Shown: positions 1 to 8,934 of the stretch, in pieces | Numbering within the stretch: position 1 is the first letter of the stretch | Layout: the number at the start of each line of letters is the position of its first letter | Assembly: GCF_020217485.1 (NCBI RefSeq) | Contig: NZ_JAEKMI010000034.1 | Location: forward strand, 1 to 51,673 | Source: Mycobacterium sp. WUMAC-067 | GTDB taxonomy: Bacteria; Actinomycetota; Actinomycetes; Mycobacteriales; Mycobacteriaceae | DNA: 51,673 bases | Reading direction: 5' to 3' | Made by a program: the position numbers and the translations under genes | The notes under the pieces: generated by a model | Told to the model about the DNA's origin: nothing | Databases searched by the model: none | Seen by the model: only the letters and a program-made list of their open reading frames with translations

Positions 1-36
1 GAAATGCGTCGTGGAATACAGTTTCGCGGCGCTGGC

Positions 37-627
37 TCAGCCGGTCACCATGTCGACGAACATGTGGTGGATCCGCCGGTCGCCGGTCACCTCGGGGTGA
101 AACGCCGTCGCCAGCTTGCGGCCCTGGCGCACCGCGACGACGTGCCCGGCGGCGCTGGCCAGCACCTCCACGCCGTCGCCCACGCGCTCGACCCACGGCG
201 CGCGGATGAACACCGCCCGCACCGGATCGTCGAGGCCCGCGAAATCGATGTCCCCTTCGAACGAGTCGACCTGACGCCCAAAAGCGTTGCGCCGCACGGT
301 CATATCGATCGCGTGCAGAGGCAGCGCCTCCCGCCCGCCCGTCCCGGCGTCCAGGATCTCGCTGGCCAGCAGGATCATGCCGGCGCACGCGCCGTAGGCG
401 GGCAGCCCGTCGGCCAGCAGCCCGCGCAGGGGCTCCAGCAGGCCGAGATCGAGCAGCAGGTGGCTCATGGTCGTCGATTCGCCACCGGGGATGACCAGCC
501 CGTCGACCGCCTCCAGCTCGCCGCGCCGGCGCACCGGCATCGCCTCGGCCCCGGCTTCGCGCAGGGCCGCCAGGTGCTCGCGGGTATCGCCCTGCAGCGC
601 GAGGACCCCGATCCGGGGGCTGCTCAC
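37..627 (-). CDS. pdxT: Pyridoxal 5'-phosphate synthase glutaminase subunit PdxT
   Basis: Glutaminase half of the deoxyxylulose-independent PLP synthase; it releases ammonia from glutamine and channels it to PdxS. The 196-residue product has the class I amidotransferase pattern: an early VLALQGD, a PGGES oxyanion strand near residue 47, nucleophile Cys81 in YGACAG, and a C-terminal FHPE supplying His and Glu. I chose GTG at 627 because it gives the family-sized N terminus (SSPRIGVLALQG) and makes a 4-base GTGA overlap with the upstream tesB stop; the longer reading runs into tesB. It lies downstream of tesB and pdxS, so co-transcription from pdxS is likely. Matches Rv2604c by order and size. 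Confidence 0.95.
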   Translation of the reverse strand: MSSPRIGVLALQGDTREHLAALREAGAEAMPVRRRGELEAVDGLVIPGGESTTMSHLLLDLGLLEPLRGLLADGLPAYGACAGMILLASEILDAGTGGREALPLHAIDMTVRRNAFGRQVDSFEGDIDFAGLDDPVRAVFIRAPWVERVGDGVEVLASAAGHVVAVRQGRKLATAFHPEVTGDRRIHHMFVDMVTG

Positions 628-1469
628 GGGTTGGTCGGCCCGTGGCCGCGCTTGAAGCGGGTCAGCCCCTCCTGCATGACCGCCGCGACCATCTCGCCGG
701 ATTGGGTGAAGATCTTGCCCTGGCACAGCGCGCGGCCGCCGTTGGCCGACGGCGAAGACTGGTCATACAGCAGCCACTCGTCGGCCCGGAACGCCCGCAT
801 GAACCACATGGCGTGGTCCAGCGACGCCACCTGCAGGTGCTCCCGCACGTCGAGGTGGGTGACCTGCGCCGATCCCAGCAGCGTCAGGTCGCTCATGTAG
901 GCCAGCGCGCAGATGTGCAGCACCGGGTCGTCGGGCAGCGGGTCACGGTGGCGGAACCAAACCTGCTGCTGGGCGGCCTTGCCCGGCGAGAGCTGCAGGA
1001 GCTCGCGGGGCACGATGCAGACGTCCCACTCCTCGAACTGCTTGAACCCGGCGTCGTCGAAGACCTTGACCGAGTCCAGCCCGGGCAGCCCGTCGGGCGG
1101 CGGCGCGGGCGGCATGGGGTCCTGGTGGTGGATGCCTTCCTGGTCGGTCTGGAAGGACGCGCCCATGCTGAAGATGATCTCGCCGTGCTGGATGGCGTTG
1201 ACGCGACGGGTCGCGAACGAGCCGCCGTCGCGGGTGCGCTCCACGATGAACACCGTGCGCTCCTTGGCATCCCCGGGCCGCAGGAAGTATCCGTGCAGCG
1301 AGTGGACCTGGTAGCGCGGGTCGACGGTGCGCACCGCCGACACCAGCGACTGGCCGGCCACATGACCGCCGAAGGTGCGCTGTAGGAATCCCGATTCCGG
1401 GCTGAAGATGCTGCCGCGGTAGATGTTGACCTCGAGCTGCTCGAGATCGAGGATCTCTTCGATCGCCAC
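624..1469 (-). CDS. tesB: Acyl-CoA thioesterase II (TesB family)
   Basis: Hydrolyses acyl-CoA to free fatty acid and CoA. The 281-residue protein is full length for the double-hotdog TesB family. The N-terminal half holds the FGGHVAGQSL segment and SLHGYFLRPGD; the second half has the catalytic-region Asp in MSDLTLL, the Asp-Gln-Ser-Ser loop (YDQSSPSANGGRAL), and a C-terminal Gln (MQEGL). It sits between pdxS (9-base gap upstream) and pdxT (4-base overlap), an arrangement conserved in M. tuberculosis (Rv2605c, tesB2), although no direct role in vitamin B6 synthesis is known. The ATG start is preceded by a short gap only, which suggests translation follows pdxS. Confidence 0.94.
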   Translation of the reverse strand: MAIEEILDLEQLEVNIYRGSIFSPESGFLQRTFGGHVAGQSLVSAVRTVDPRYQVHSLHGYFLRPGDAKERTVFIVERTRDGGSFATRRVNAIQHGEIIFSMGASFQTDQEGIHHQDPMPPAPPPDGLPGLDSVKVFDDAGFKQFEEWDVCIVPRELLQLSPGKAAQQQVWFRHRDPLPDDPVLHICALAYMSDLTLLGSAQVTHLDVREHLQVASLDHAMWFMRAFRADEWLLYDQSSPSANGGRALCQGKIFTQSGEMVAAVMQEGLTRFKRGHGPTNP

Positions 1470-1478
1470 AGACTGTTC

Positions 1479-2390
1479 TTACCAGCCGCGTTCGGCCAGC
1501 CGATGGGGCTGCGCGATCTGCTCGACATTGATGCCGACCATCGCCTCGCCCAGCCCGCGCGACACCTTGGCCAGCACGTCGGGATCGTCGTAGAAGGTGG
1601 TGGCCTTCACGATCGCCGCGGCGCGCTGGGCGGGGTCGCCGGACTTGAAGATGCCCGAGCCCACGAAGACGCCCTCGGCGCCGAGCTGCATCATCATCGC
1701 CGCGTCGGCGGGGGTGGCGATACCGCCCGCCGTGAACATGGTGACCGGCAGCTTGCCCGCCCGGGCCACCTCGACGACGAGTTCGTAGGGCGCCTGCAAT
1801 TCCTTTGCGGCGACGTACAATTCGTCTTCGGACAACGACGTCAGGCGGCGGATCTCGCCACCGATCGCCCGCATGTGCGTGGTCGCGTTGGAGACGTCTC
1901 CGGTGCCTGCTTCACCCTTGGAGCGGATCATGGCCGCGCCCTCGTTGATGCGGCGCAGCGCCTCACCGAGGTTGGTCGCCCCGCACACGAACGGCACGGT
2001 GAACTTCCACTTGTCGATGTGGTGGGTGTAGTCGGCGGGGGTGAGCACCTCGGACTCGTCGACGTAGTCGACGCCGAGGCTCTGCAAGATCTGCGCCTCG
2101 ACGAAGTGGCCGATGCGGGCCTTGGCCATGACCGGGATGGTCACCGCGGCGATGATGCCCTCGATCATGTCCGGGTCGCTCATCCGCGACACCCCGCCCT
2201 GGGCGCGGATGTCGGCGGGCACCCGCTCCAGCGCCATCACGGCGACGGCGCCGGCGCCCTCGGCGATCTTGGCCTGCTCGGGCGTGACGACGTCCATGAT
2301 GACGCCGCCCTTGAGCATCTCGGCCATGCCGCGCTTGACGCGCGCGGTTCCGGTTCGCCCGTTGCCGTCCGGGGGGTGGGCGGTAGTCAC
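1479..2390 (-). CDS. pdxS: Pyridoxal 5'-phosphate synthase subunit PdxS
   Basis: Synthase subunit that builds PLP from ribose 5-phosphate, glyceraldehyde 3-phosphate and the ammonia supplied by PdxT. The 303-residue protein is one continuous TIM barrel: KRGMAEMLKGGVIMDV at the N terminus, ALERVPADIRAQGGVSRM, the PVMAKARIGHF segment with a catalytic lysine, and the phosphate-binding GEAGTGD and AAGGIATPADAAM stretches. The start is GTG; the first 15 or so residues are variable in mycobacteria. It is first in the pdxS-tesB-pdxT group. In M. tuberculosis pdxH and a PPE gene lie upstream; here only 68 bases separate it from the NUDIX gene. Confidence 0.96.
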   Translation of the reverse strand: MTTAHPPDGNGRTGTARVKRGMAEMLKGGVIMDVVTPEQAKIAEGAGAVAVMALERVPADIRAQGGVSRMSDPDMIEGIIAAVTIPVMAKARIGHFVEAQILQSLGVDYVDESEVLTPADYTHHIDKWKFTVPFVCGATNLGEALRRINEGAAMIRSKGEAGTGDVSNATTHMRAIGGEIRRLTSLSEDELYVAAKELQAPYELVVEVARAGKLPVTMFTAGGIATPADAAMMMQLGAEGVFVGSGIFKSGDPAQRAAAIVKATTFYDDPDVLAKVSRGLGEAMVGINVEQIAQPHRLAERGW

Positions 2391-2458
2391 TGCTTGATCT
2401 CCTTCAACGTTGTCGACCCAGTCTAATGAGGCGCTTTGGCCCGCGTTGACCGGCGGAG

Positions 2459-3484
2459 TCAGCGGATGGACAGCAGCGGGCCGGGGGCGCGGCCGCCGGC
2501 GAGCGCGGCCGCGTCGGTGAGCAGTCCGGATAGTTGCATGGGGTACACCGTCTCCCCCGCGGCGACGAGTTGGGCGATGTCGGCAGCGTCACACCAGCGG
2601 TGGCCGTGGATGTAGCTGCGTTCCAGTTCGGTGTGGCCGGTGCGGGACGGCTCGAATCGGCGGGTGCGGTAGACGAAGTAGAACTCCTCGCTGTCGATCA
2701 GCGAGCCGTTGAACTCGAAGACCTGGTCGCGCCGCCAGACGGGCCCGACCATGTCGGCGGGCGCGACCCGCAGGCCGGTCTCCTCGGCGAGCTCCCGCGC
2801 GGCGGCCTCGGCCAGCCGCTCCCCCTGCTGCACTTCGCCGCCCACCGTGAACCACCACTTGGGCGCGGGCTGGCCGGCCAGCGCCGGATCCGACCCGCGC
2901 AGCAGCAGCACCGCCCCGGTCTCGTCGAGCAGCACGACGCGCGCCGAGGTGCGGTGGTTGAGCACGCCGTGATCGCCGTGGGCCAGCGCGTGCGGCCGCT
3001 CGACGATCTCGAAATAGCTGGGCAGCCCGGCGGTCCCGCCCAGGTGAAAGAGCCGCACCAGGGGCCGCTCGGCCAGCGCCAGCGTGTCGCGGACCGCGTC
3101 GTTGTGGAAGCGACGGGCCAACACCACCCGGGCCTCGGCGTCGGCCAGCTCGGCGATCAGCCCGGCCGGCAGCGACGCCGGGTCCACGGCGGCCAGCGCG
3201 GCCGACAGCTCGTTTTCGCACGTCTCCCGCGCGGGCCGGGGCGCCCCCTCGGCCGCGTCGGCCAGCGCCGCCAGCCGCCGCCCCTCGGACGCGCCGCCGT
3301 AGGCGTCGATGGCCACGGCGCGCGCCACCACCGCGCGCCGCGCCAGCGCACCGTCGAGCGCCTGCCACGACAGGTCGTAGCGGACGTGCAGGCGGTCCAG
3401 CCGGTTGGCCGTCCGGTACGCCCAGGCGCCGAAGACGGCCAGCACCGCGACCAACACCGCGACGGCGACGATCAGCCATGTCAT
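2459..3484 (-). CDS. Membrane-anchored NUDIX hydrolase
   Basis: NUDIX family hydrolase with an N-terminal hydrophobic anchor (about residues 3-24, rich in V, A and L). The middle is helical and Ala/Arg-rich; the C-terminal third carries the NUDIX box GEVQQGE, seven residues, RELAEETGL, matching G-x5-E-x7-REUxEExGU. The substrate is unknown. The ATG at 3484 shares its A with the pimA TGA stop (TGATG), so the gene is translationally coupled at the end of the PIM operon. A TTG one codon upstream is possible but less likely. Corresponds to Rv2609c by position and size. Confidence 0.9.
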   Translation of the reverse strand: MTWLIVAVAVLVAVLAVFGAWAYRTANRLDRLHVRYDLSWQALDGALARRAVVARAVAIDAYGGASEGRRLAALADAAEGAPRPARETCENELSAALAAVDPASLPAGLIAELADAEARVVLARRFHNDAVRDTLALAERPLVRLFHLGGTAGLPSYFEIVERPHALAHGDHGVLNHRTSARVVLLDETGAVLLLRGSDPALAGQPAPKWWFTVGGEVQQGERLAEAAARELAEETGLRVAPADMVGPVWRRDQVFEFNGSLIDSEEFYFVYRTRRFEPSRTGHTELERSYIHGHRWCDAADIAQLVAAGETVYPMQLSGLLTDAAALAGGRAPGPLLSIR

Positions 3485-4608
3485 CAACCGGCCACCTCAA
3501 CCTTGGCGCCTGTCGCGGCGACCGTCTCGTAAACCCGCAGGATCTGGCTGGCCACCACCGACCAGTCGTAGCGCTGGACGGCGGCCGTGCCGGCCGCCAC
3601 ATAGCGCTCGGCGAGCACATCATCCTCCAGCACCGCGATCAACGCATCGGCGAGCGCGGCGCCGTCGCCCACGGGCACCAGGCGGCCCACGTCGCCGCCG
3701 GCCAGCACGCGCCGGAAGGCGTCCAGGTCGCTGGCCACCACCGGGGTGCCGGCGGCCATGGCCTCGACCAACACGATGCCGAAGCTTTCCCCGCCGAGGT
3801 TGGGTGCGCAGTAGACGTCGGCGCTGCGCATGGCCGACGCCTTCCCGGGATCGTCGACCTGACCGAGGAAGCGAATATGACTCACGAATTCGCCCGCCTG
3901 CGTGCGCAATTCGTCCTCGTCACCGCGCCCGACAACCAGCAGCTGCACGTCGGGGAACCGCGCCACCAGCCGCGGCAGCGCGTCGAGCAACACCCCGATG
4001 CCCTTGCGCGGCTCGTCGTAGCGCCCCAGGAACAGCACCGTCTTGCCCGGCCGCGGGTACCCGTCTAGGAGCGGCGCGCAGGCGAACGAGCCGACGTCGA
4101 CGCCGTTGGGGATCTCCACCGCGTCGGTTCCCAGCGCCTCCATCTGCCAGCGCCGGGCCAGGTCGGAGACCGCGATCCGGCCGACGATCTTTTCGTGCAT
4201 CGGGCGCAGGATGCCCTGAAAGACCGTCAGTGTCAGCGATTTGGTGGTTGACGTGTGAAACGTCGCCACGATGGGACCCTCGGCGATGTTGAGGGCCAGC
4301 ATGGACAGGCTCGGCGCGTTGGGCTCGTGCAGGTGCAGCACGTCGAAATCGCCTTCGGCGAGCCACTTTTTGACCTTGCGGTGGGTGGCCGGGCCGAACC
4401 GCAGCCGGGCCACCGACCCGTTGTAGGGAATCGGGACGGCCTTGCCCGCCGAGACGACGTAGTCGGGCAACACGGCGTGCGGCGAGGCCGGTGCGAGCAC
4501 GCTGACGTCATGCCCGCGGGCCCGCACCACCTCGGCGAGCTGCAGGACGTGCGACTGCACCCCGCCCGGAACGTCGAACGAGTAGGGACAGATCATCCCG
4601 ATGCGCAT
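3484..4608 (-). CDS. pimA: Phosphatidylinositol alpha-mannosyltransferase PimA
   Basis: GDP-mannose-dependent GT4 enzyme that adds the first mannose to the inositol of phosphatidylinositol, starting PIM, lipomannan and lipoarabinomannan synthesis on the inner leaflet of the plasma membrane. The 374-residue protein begins MRIGMICPYSFDVPGGVQSH, including the glycine-rich acceptor/phosphate loop, and has the C-terminal GT-B signature GESFGIVLVE (an E-x7-E pair). ATG at 4608 is chosen because it fits the family N terminus and overlaps the patA stop by one base (TGATG); a much longer open frame upstream is a shadow of patA. It is fifth in the operon thrS-HIT-pgsA1-patA-pimA-NUDIX. Equivalent to Rv2610c. 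Confidence 0.96.
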   Translation of the reverse strand: MRIGMICPYSFDVPGGVQSHVLQLAEVVRARGHDVSVLAPASPHAVLPDYVVSAGKAVPIPYNGSVARLRFGPATHRKVKKWLAEGDFDVLHLHEPNAPSLSMLALNIAEGPIVATFHTSTTKSLTLTVFQGILRPMHEKIVGRIAVSDLARRWQMEALGTDAVEIPNGVDVGSFACAPLLDGYPRPGKTVLFLGRYDEPRKGIGVLLDALPRLVARFPDVQLLVVGRGDEDELRTQAGEFVSHIRFLGQVDDPGKASAMRSADVYCAPNLGGESFGIVLVEAMAAGTPVVASDLDAFRRVLAGGDVGRLVPVGDGAALADALIAVLEDDVLAERYVAAGTAAVQRYDWSVVASQILRVYETVAATGAKVEVAG

Positions 4609-5579
4609 CAGGCGTCCCTTAGCCGGGCCTGCTTGTTCTCGGAGAGGTCGGCCAGCCACTGCGGCTGCATCATGTGCCAATCCTCGGGGCGGGCGGCAAT
4701 GTTCTTCTCGAAGTGATCGGCCAACAGCTGGGTGATCGCGCCGACGTCGCCGCCGGTGCAGTCCAGCGCCGGGTGGATGGCGACGCCCCAGCCCTGGCCC
4801 TCGAACCAGCAGTGGGCCGGTAGCAGGGCCGCCCCCGTCGCGATCGCGAGCTTCGCCGGCCCGGCCGGCATCCGGGTGGGTTCGCCGAAGAAGTCGACCT
4901 GGACACCGGTGCGGGTGAGGTCGCGCTCGGCCATCAGGCACACCACCCGGTTGTCCCGCAGCCGGTCGCACAACACGTCGAAGGGTGGCCGCTCGCCCCC
5001 GGACAAGGGCAGCACCTCGAAGCCGAGGCCTTCGCGGTAGGCGATGAACCGCCGGTAGAGTGACTCGGGTTTGAGTCGCTCCGCGACGGTGGTGAAGGTG
5101 CCGTGTGTCTGCGCCAGCCACACCCCTGCCATGTCCCAATTGCCGCTGTGCGGCAACGCGATCACTGCGCCGCGGCCGCCGGACAATGCCGCTTCGATAT
5201 GGTCGCGGCCCTGAACCGAGTCGTGCAGCTGGCGGCCGACCGCGGCGAGGTCCATGCCCGGCAGGCGGAACGCCTCGCGCCAATAACGGGCGTAGGAGGC
5301 CACGGACGCCCGCATCAGTGAATCCGGAACGTCTGAGGGCGGCACCCGCAAGACGCGGGCCAGGTTCTTGCGCAACTGATCTGGGCCGCCGCCGCGGGCC
5401 GCGTAGCGCGCCGCGGCGCCAAATGCGTTGCGCGCGGCGAACTCCGGCATCGCCCGCACGGCCAACCAGCCTGACGCGTACGCCCAGTCGGCCCCGACGC
5501 CGCTCAACCGGCCCGCGACGCGGCTCGCCAGGCGGCTCGGTGCCGTGATCGCGTTCATGCCCGGCGGAGTGGGAATCAC
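4608..5579 (-). CDS. patA: Phosphatidylinositol mannoside acyltransferase
   Basis: Membrane-associated acyltransferase of the LpxL/HtrB-like family; the M. tuberculosis counterpart (Rv2611c) acylates the mannose of PIM1/PIM2. The 323-residue product contains the HX4D motif in ALPHSGNWDMAG, a conserved LMAERDLTRTG segment, and FFGEPTRMPAGPAKLA. GTG at 5579 was chosen because it overlaps the pgsA1 stop as GTGA; an internal ATG at 5558 would remove only seven residues and cannot be excluded. It lies between pgsA1 and pimA with overlaps on both sides, consistent with coupled synthesis of the PIM enzymes. Confidence 0.93.
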   Translation of the reverse strand: MIPTPPGMNAITAPSRLASRVAGRLSGVGADWAYASGWLAVRAMPEFAARNAFGAAARYAARGGGPDQLRKNLARVLRVPPSDVPDSLMRASVASYARYWREAFRLPGMDLAAVGRQLHDSVQGRDHIEAALSGGRGAVIALPHSGNWDMAGVWLAQTHGTFTTVAERLKPESLYRRFIAYREGLGFEVLPLSGGERPPFDVLCDRLRDNRVVCLMAERDLTRTGVQVDFFGEPTRMPAGPAKLAIATGAALLPAHCWFEGQGWGVAIHPALDCTGGDVGAITQLLADHFEKNIAARPEDWHMMQPQWLADLSENKQARLRDA

Positions 5580-6217
5580 GGCGCGACCGATCCGCGGTCG
5601 GTCGCACCCGGCGAGGTGCGCACCGTGTGCAACCGCTGCGCGCAGGTGACCAGGCTGGCCGCCGCCAACAGCCACATCGCCACCGGCAACGCGGGCGGCC
5701 ACGCGACGAACGGAAAGTCCGAGATGCCGGCGCCGACCAGCACGATGATCAGCCGCTCGGGCCGTTCGATGATGCCGCCGTCGCCGCGCAGGCCGCTGGC
5801 CTCGGCCCGGGCCTTGATGTAGGAGATCACCTGCGAGGTGACCAGGCAGATCAGGGTGGCCGCCGCCAGCAGCTTGTCGTGCAGTCCGAAGGCGATCCAC
5901 CACAGCAGCCCGCAGAACACCGCACCGTCGCTGACGCGGTCACAGGTGGCGTCCAGCACCGCGCCGAACCGGGTGCCGCCGCCCCTTTCCCGGGCCATCG
6001 CCCCGTCGAGCATGTCGAAGAGGACGAAGAACCAGACCACCAGCGTGCCGATGAACAGCTTGCCCATCGGGAAGAAGACCAGCGCCCCCGCCACGGCCAC
6101 GACGGTGCCCAGGATCGTGACGGCGTCGGGAGTCAATCCCAACCGCAGGCACGCTTTTGCGGTCGGGGTGGTCAGCCGCGCGAACGCCGCCCGCGACAGG
6201 AACGGCACCTTACTCAT
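5576..6217 (-). CDS. pgsA1: Phosphatidylinositol phosphate synthase (CDP-alcohol phosphotransferase)
   Basis: Integral membrane enzyme that condenses CDP-diacylglycerol with inositol 3-phosphate to give phosphatidylinositol phosphate, the precursor of PIMs. The 213-residue protein has the full CDP-alcohol phosphotransferase signature D68-xx-D71-G72-xx-A75-R76-x8-G85-xxx-D89-xxx-D93 and about six hydrophobic segments. The start is the ATG at 6217 (MSKVPFLSR), matching the mycobacterial family; the open frame reaches seven codons further upstream. It overlaps patA by 4 bases. A 73-base gap separates it from the HIT gene, unlike the tighter joins downstream. Equivalent to Rv2612c. Confidence 0.95.
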   Translation of the reverse strand: MSKVPFLSRAAFARLTTPTAKACLRLGLTPDAVTILGTVVAVAGALVFFPMGKLFIGTLVVWFFVLFDMLDGAMARERGGGTRFGAVLDATCDRVSDGAVFCGLLWWIAFGLHDKLLAAATLICLVTSQVISYIKARAEASGLRGDGGIIERPERLIIVLVGAGISDFPFVAWPPALPVAMWLLAAASLVTCAQRLHTVRTSPGATDRGSVAP

Positions 6218-6223
6218 CGGCGC

Positions 6224-6256
6224 CGCTCTCCCCCGCAAGCGGGAGGTGCCCCCGCC
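6224..6256. repeat. Small GC-rich dyad, possible dispersed mycobacterial repeat
   Basis: The pgsA1/HIT gap contains CCCCCGCAAGCGGGAGG followed by TGCCCCCGCC. The CCCGC/GCGGG arms flank an AA loop. From memory this kind of element occurs between genes in M. avium complex and related genomes. A copy search across the genome would settle it; only one copy is visible here. Confidence 0.3.
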
Positions 6257-6290
6257 TCATCGCCACGCTCTGCATCGCCGCCACCGCGAC

Positions 6291-6866
6291 TCATCGCTGT
6301 TTCGTCCACTCCGTCGCCAGCAGCTGACGAGTTTCTCGCAGCAACTGCGGGATCACCTTCGCCCCGCCGATGATGGTGATGAAGTTGGCGTCGCCGCCCC
6401 AGCGCGGCACGACGTGCACGTGCAGGTGCTCGGCCAGCGACCCGCCGGCCGAGGTCCCCAGGTTGAGGCCGACGTTGAAGCCGTGCGGCCGCGACACGTT
6501 CTTGATGACGCGAATCGCCTTCTGGATGAAGGACATCAGCTCCGCGCTTTCCGGATCGGTCAGATCCTCCAGCTCGGAGATGCGGCGGTAGGGCACCACC
6601 ATCAGGTGCCCGGGGTTGTACGGGTAGAGGTTGAGCACGGCGTAGACGAGTTCGCCGCGCGCGACCACCAGCCCCTCTTCGTCGGTCAGGTGCGGGATGT
6701 CGGTGAACGGCTGCTCGGTTTTGCCGTTGTCGCGCTTCATCGGCGCCTCGGCCAGGTAGGTCATCCGGTACGGCGTCCACAACCGTTGCAGATGATCTTC
6801 CTCGCCGACGCCCCGGTCCAGGATGGCGTCGTCGGTCTTCGGCTCGGCCCGTTCGCGATCACTCAC
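6291..6866 (-). CDS. HIT-domain nucleotide phosphorylase/hydrolase
   Basis: Histidine triad superfamily protein of 191 residues, close in size to Rv2613c, which has been described as a diadenosine tetraphosphate phosphorylase. The triad is H147-L-H149-V-H151 in EHLHVHVVPRW; upstream are NPGHLMVVPYRR and NVGLNLGTSAGGS, typical of the Ap4A-type branch. The start is GTG at 6866, overlapping the end of thrS by 8 bases, so translation is probably coupled to thrS. A link to threonyl-tRNA synthetase is attractive because synthetases make Ap4A as a side product, but this is inference. Confidence 0.92.
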   Translation of the reverse strand: MSDRERAEPKTDDAILDRGVGEEDHLQRLWTPYRMTYLAEAPMKRDNGKTEQPFTDIPHLTDEEGLVVARGELVYAVLNLYPYNPGHLMVVPYRRISELEDLTDPESAELMSFIQKAIRVIKNVSRPHGFNVGLNLGTSAGGSLAEHLHVHVVPRWGGDANFITIIGGAKVIPQLLRETRQLLATEWTKQR

Positions 6867-8934
6867 CGGCCGCCACCTTCACGAGTTCTGCGGTGGGAGC
6901 GGCATTCTCGCGATCGGCGATCCACTTCACGATGGCGTCGACGGCGCCGTCGCGGGGCACGCCGTTGATCTGCGTGCGGTCACCGAAGCGGAAGCTCACC
7001 GCGCCCGCCGCAACGTCGCGGTCACCGGCCAGCAGCATGAACGGCACCCGCTGGTTGGTGTGGTTGACGATCTTCTTGGCCATCCGGTCGTCGCTGCCGT
7101 CGACCTCGACCCGCACCCCGTGCGAACGCAGTTGCGCCGCAACATCGTTCAGGTAGTCGAGGTGGTCGTCGGCCACCGGGATGCCGACCGCCTGCACCGG
7201 CGCCAGCCACGCCGGGAAGACGCCGGCATAGTGCTCGGTGAGGATGCCGAAGAACCGCTCGATGGACCCGAACAGCGCCCGGTGGATCATCACCGGCCGC
7301 TGCCGGCTGCCGTCGGCGGCGGTGTACTCCAGCTCGAACCGCTCCGGGAAGTTGAAGTCCACCTGGATGGTCGACATCTGCCAACTACGCCCCAGGGCGT
7401 CGCGGGCCTGCACGGAGATCTTGGGGCCGTAGAACGCCGCGCCGCCCGGGTCGGGCACCAACTGCAGGCCGGATTCGGCCGCCACCTCGGCCAGCGCGTT
7501 GGTGGATTCCTCCCACATGGCATCGGAGCCGACGAACTTCTCCGGGTCCTTGGTGGACAGCTCGAGATAGAAGTCCTCCAGCCCGTAATCGCCGAGCAGT
7601 TCGAGGATGAACCGCAGCAGCGACGCCAGCTCGGCGTGCAGCTGCTCGCGGGTGCAGAAGATGTGCGCGTCGTCCATGGTGAAACCGCGCGCCCGGGTCA
7701 ACCCGTGCACCACGCCGGACTTCTCGTAGCGGTAGACGGTGCCGAATTCGAAGAGCCGCAACGGAAGTTCGCGATAGGAGCGCCCACGCGACCGGAAGAT
7801 CAGCGTGTGCATCGGGCAGTTCATCGGCTTCAGGTAATAGTCCTGGCCCGGCTTGCGCACGGTCCCGTCGTCGTCATATTCGGCGTCGAGATGCATCGGC
7901 GGGTACATGCCTTCGGCGTACCAGTCCAGATGGCCGGAGGTGTGGAACAGGTCCGCCTTGGTGATGTGCGGGGTGTTGACGAACTCGTAGCCGGCCGCGA
8001 TGTGCTTGCGCCGCGAGTACTCTTCCAGCTCGCGACGCACGATGCCGCCCTTGGGATGGAAAACGGCCAAGCCGGAACCGATTTCGTCGGGGAAGCTGAA
8101 CAGGTCGAGCTCGGTGCCCAGCTTGCGGTGATCGCGGCGCTGGGCCTCCTCGATCAGCGTCAGGTGGCGCTCGAGGGCGTCCTGCGACTCCCAGGCGGTG
8201 CCGTAGATGCGTTGCAGGCTGGCGTTGTTCTGGTCGCCGCGCCAGTAGGCGGCCGAGCTGCGGGTCAGCTTGAACGCGGGGATGTGTCTGGTGGTCGGGA
8301 TGTGCGGGCCCCGGCACAGGTCACCCCAAACCCGTTCCCGCGTCCGGGGATTGAGGTTGTCGTAGGCCGTCAGCTCGTCGCCGCCGACTTCCATGACCGC
8401 GGGATCACCGGACTTGTCGTCGACGAGTTCGAGCTTGTAGGGCTCCCCCGCCAGCTCCGCGCGCGCCTGGTCCTTGGACTCGTAGACGCGGCGCTCGAAC
8501 AGCTGGCCCTCTTTGACGATCTGGCGCATCCGCTTTTCCAGCGCCGCCAGATCCTCGGGCGTGAACGGTTCCGGCACGTCGAAGTCGTAGTAGAAGCCGT
8601 CGGTGATGGGCGGGCCGATGCCCAGCTTGGCTTGCGGGAACAGCTCCTGGACGGCCTGGGCCAACACGTGGGCGGCCGAATGCCGGATCACGCTGCGGCC
8701 GTCGTCGGTGTTGGCCGCCACCGGGATCACCTCGGCGTCGGCGGCGGGCACCCAGCTCAGGTCGCGCAGCTTCCCGTCGGCGTCGCGCACCACCACGATG
8801 CCGTCGGGCGCCCCGCGGCCCGGCAGCCCGGCCTCCCGCACCGCGGCGGCCGCGGTGGTCCCGGCAGGCACCCGGATCGGGGCTTGCGGGTCGCCGCCAA
8901 CGGCTCCCGAGGCGGGGTGTGCGGGGACGGTCAT
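6859..8934 (-). CDS. thrS: Threonyl-tRNA synthetase
   Basis: Class II aminoacyl-tRNA synthetase charging tRNA-Thr. The 691-residue protein has the TGS-like N terminus (IRVPAGTTAAAAV), the editing domain with HSAAHVLAQA and its zinc-site-type residues, the catalytic core with the zinc cysteine in MNCPMH, motif 2 in YRYEKSGVVHGLTR, motif 3 in HRALFGSIERFFGIL, and the C-terminal anticodon-binding domain (WLAPVQAVGIPV). ATG at 8934 (MTVPAHP) is preferred; the frame opens five codons earlier. It is first in the minus-strand operon leading to the PIM genes. No T-box leader is visible in the short divergent gap. Equivalent to Rv2614c. Confidence 0.97.
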   Translation of the reverse strand: MTVPAHPASGAVGGDPQAPIRVPAGTTAAAAVREAGLPGRGAPDGIVVVRDADGKLRDLSWVPAADAEVIPVAANTDDGRSVIRHSAAHVLAQAVQELFPQAKLGIGPPITDGFYYDFDVPEPFTPEDLAALEKRMRQIVKEGQLFERRVYESKDQARAELAGEPYKLELVDDKSGDPAVMEVGGDELTAYDNLNPRTRERVWGDLCRGPHIPTTRHIPAFKLTRSSAAYWRGDQNNASLQRIYGTAWESQDALERHLTLIEEAQRRDHRKLGTELDLFSFPDEIGSGLAVFHPKGGIVRRELEEYSRRKHIAAGYEFVNTPHITKADLFHTSGHLDWYAEGMYPPMHLDAEYDDDGTVRKPGQDYYLKPMNCPMHTLIFRSRGRSYRELPLRLFEFGTVYRYEKSGVVHGLTRARGFTMDDAHIFCTREQLHAELASLLRFILELLGDYGLEDFYLELSTKDPEKFVGSDAMWEESTNALAEVAAESGLQLVPDPGGAAFYGPKISVQARDALGRSWQMSTIQVDFNFPERFELEYTAADGSRQRPVMIHRALFGSIERFFGILTEHYAGVFPAWLAPVQAVGIPVADDHLDYLNDVAAQLRSHGVRVEVDGSDDRMAKKIVNHTNQRVPFMLLAGDRDVAAGAVSFRFGDRTQINGVPRDGAVDAIVKWIADRENAAPTAELVKVAAGE

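Noticed and set aside
4609..5607. Open frame continuing upstream from pimA through patA (707 codons in total)
   Set aside because: The extra part is Arg/Pro-rich and out of frame with patA; pimA has its own ATG with a TGATG overlap.
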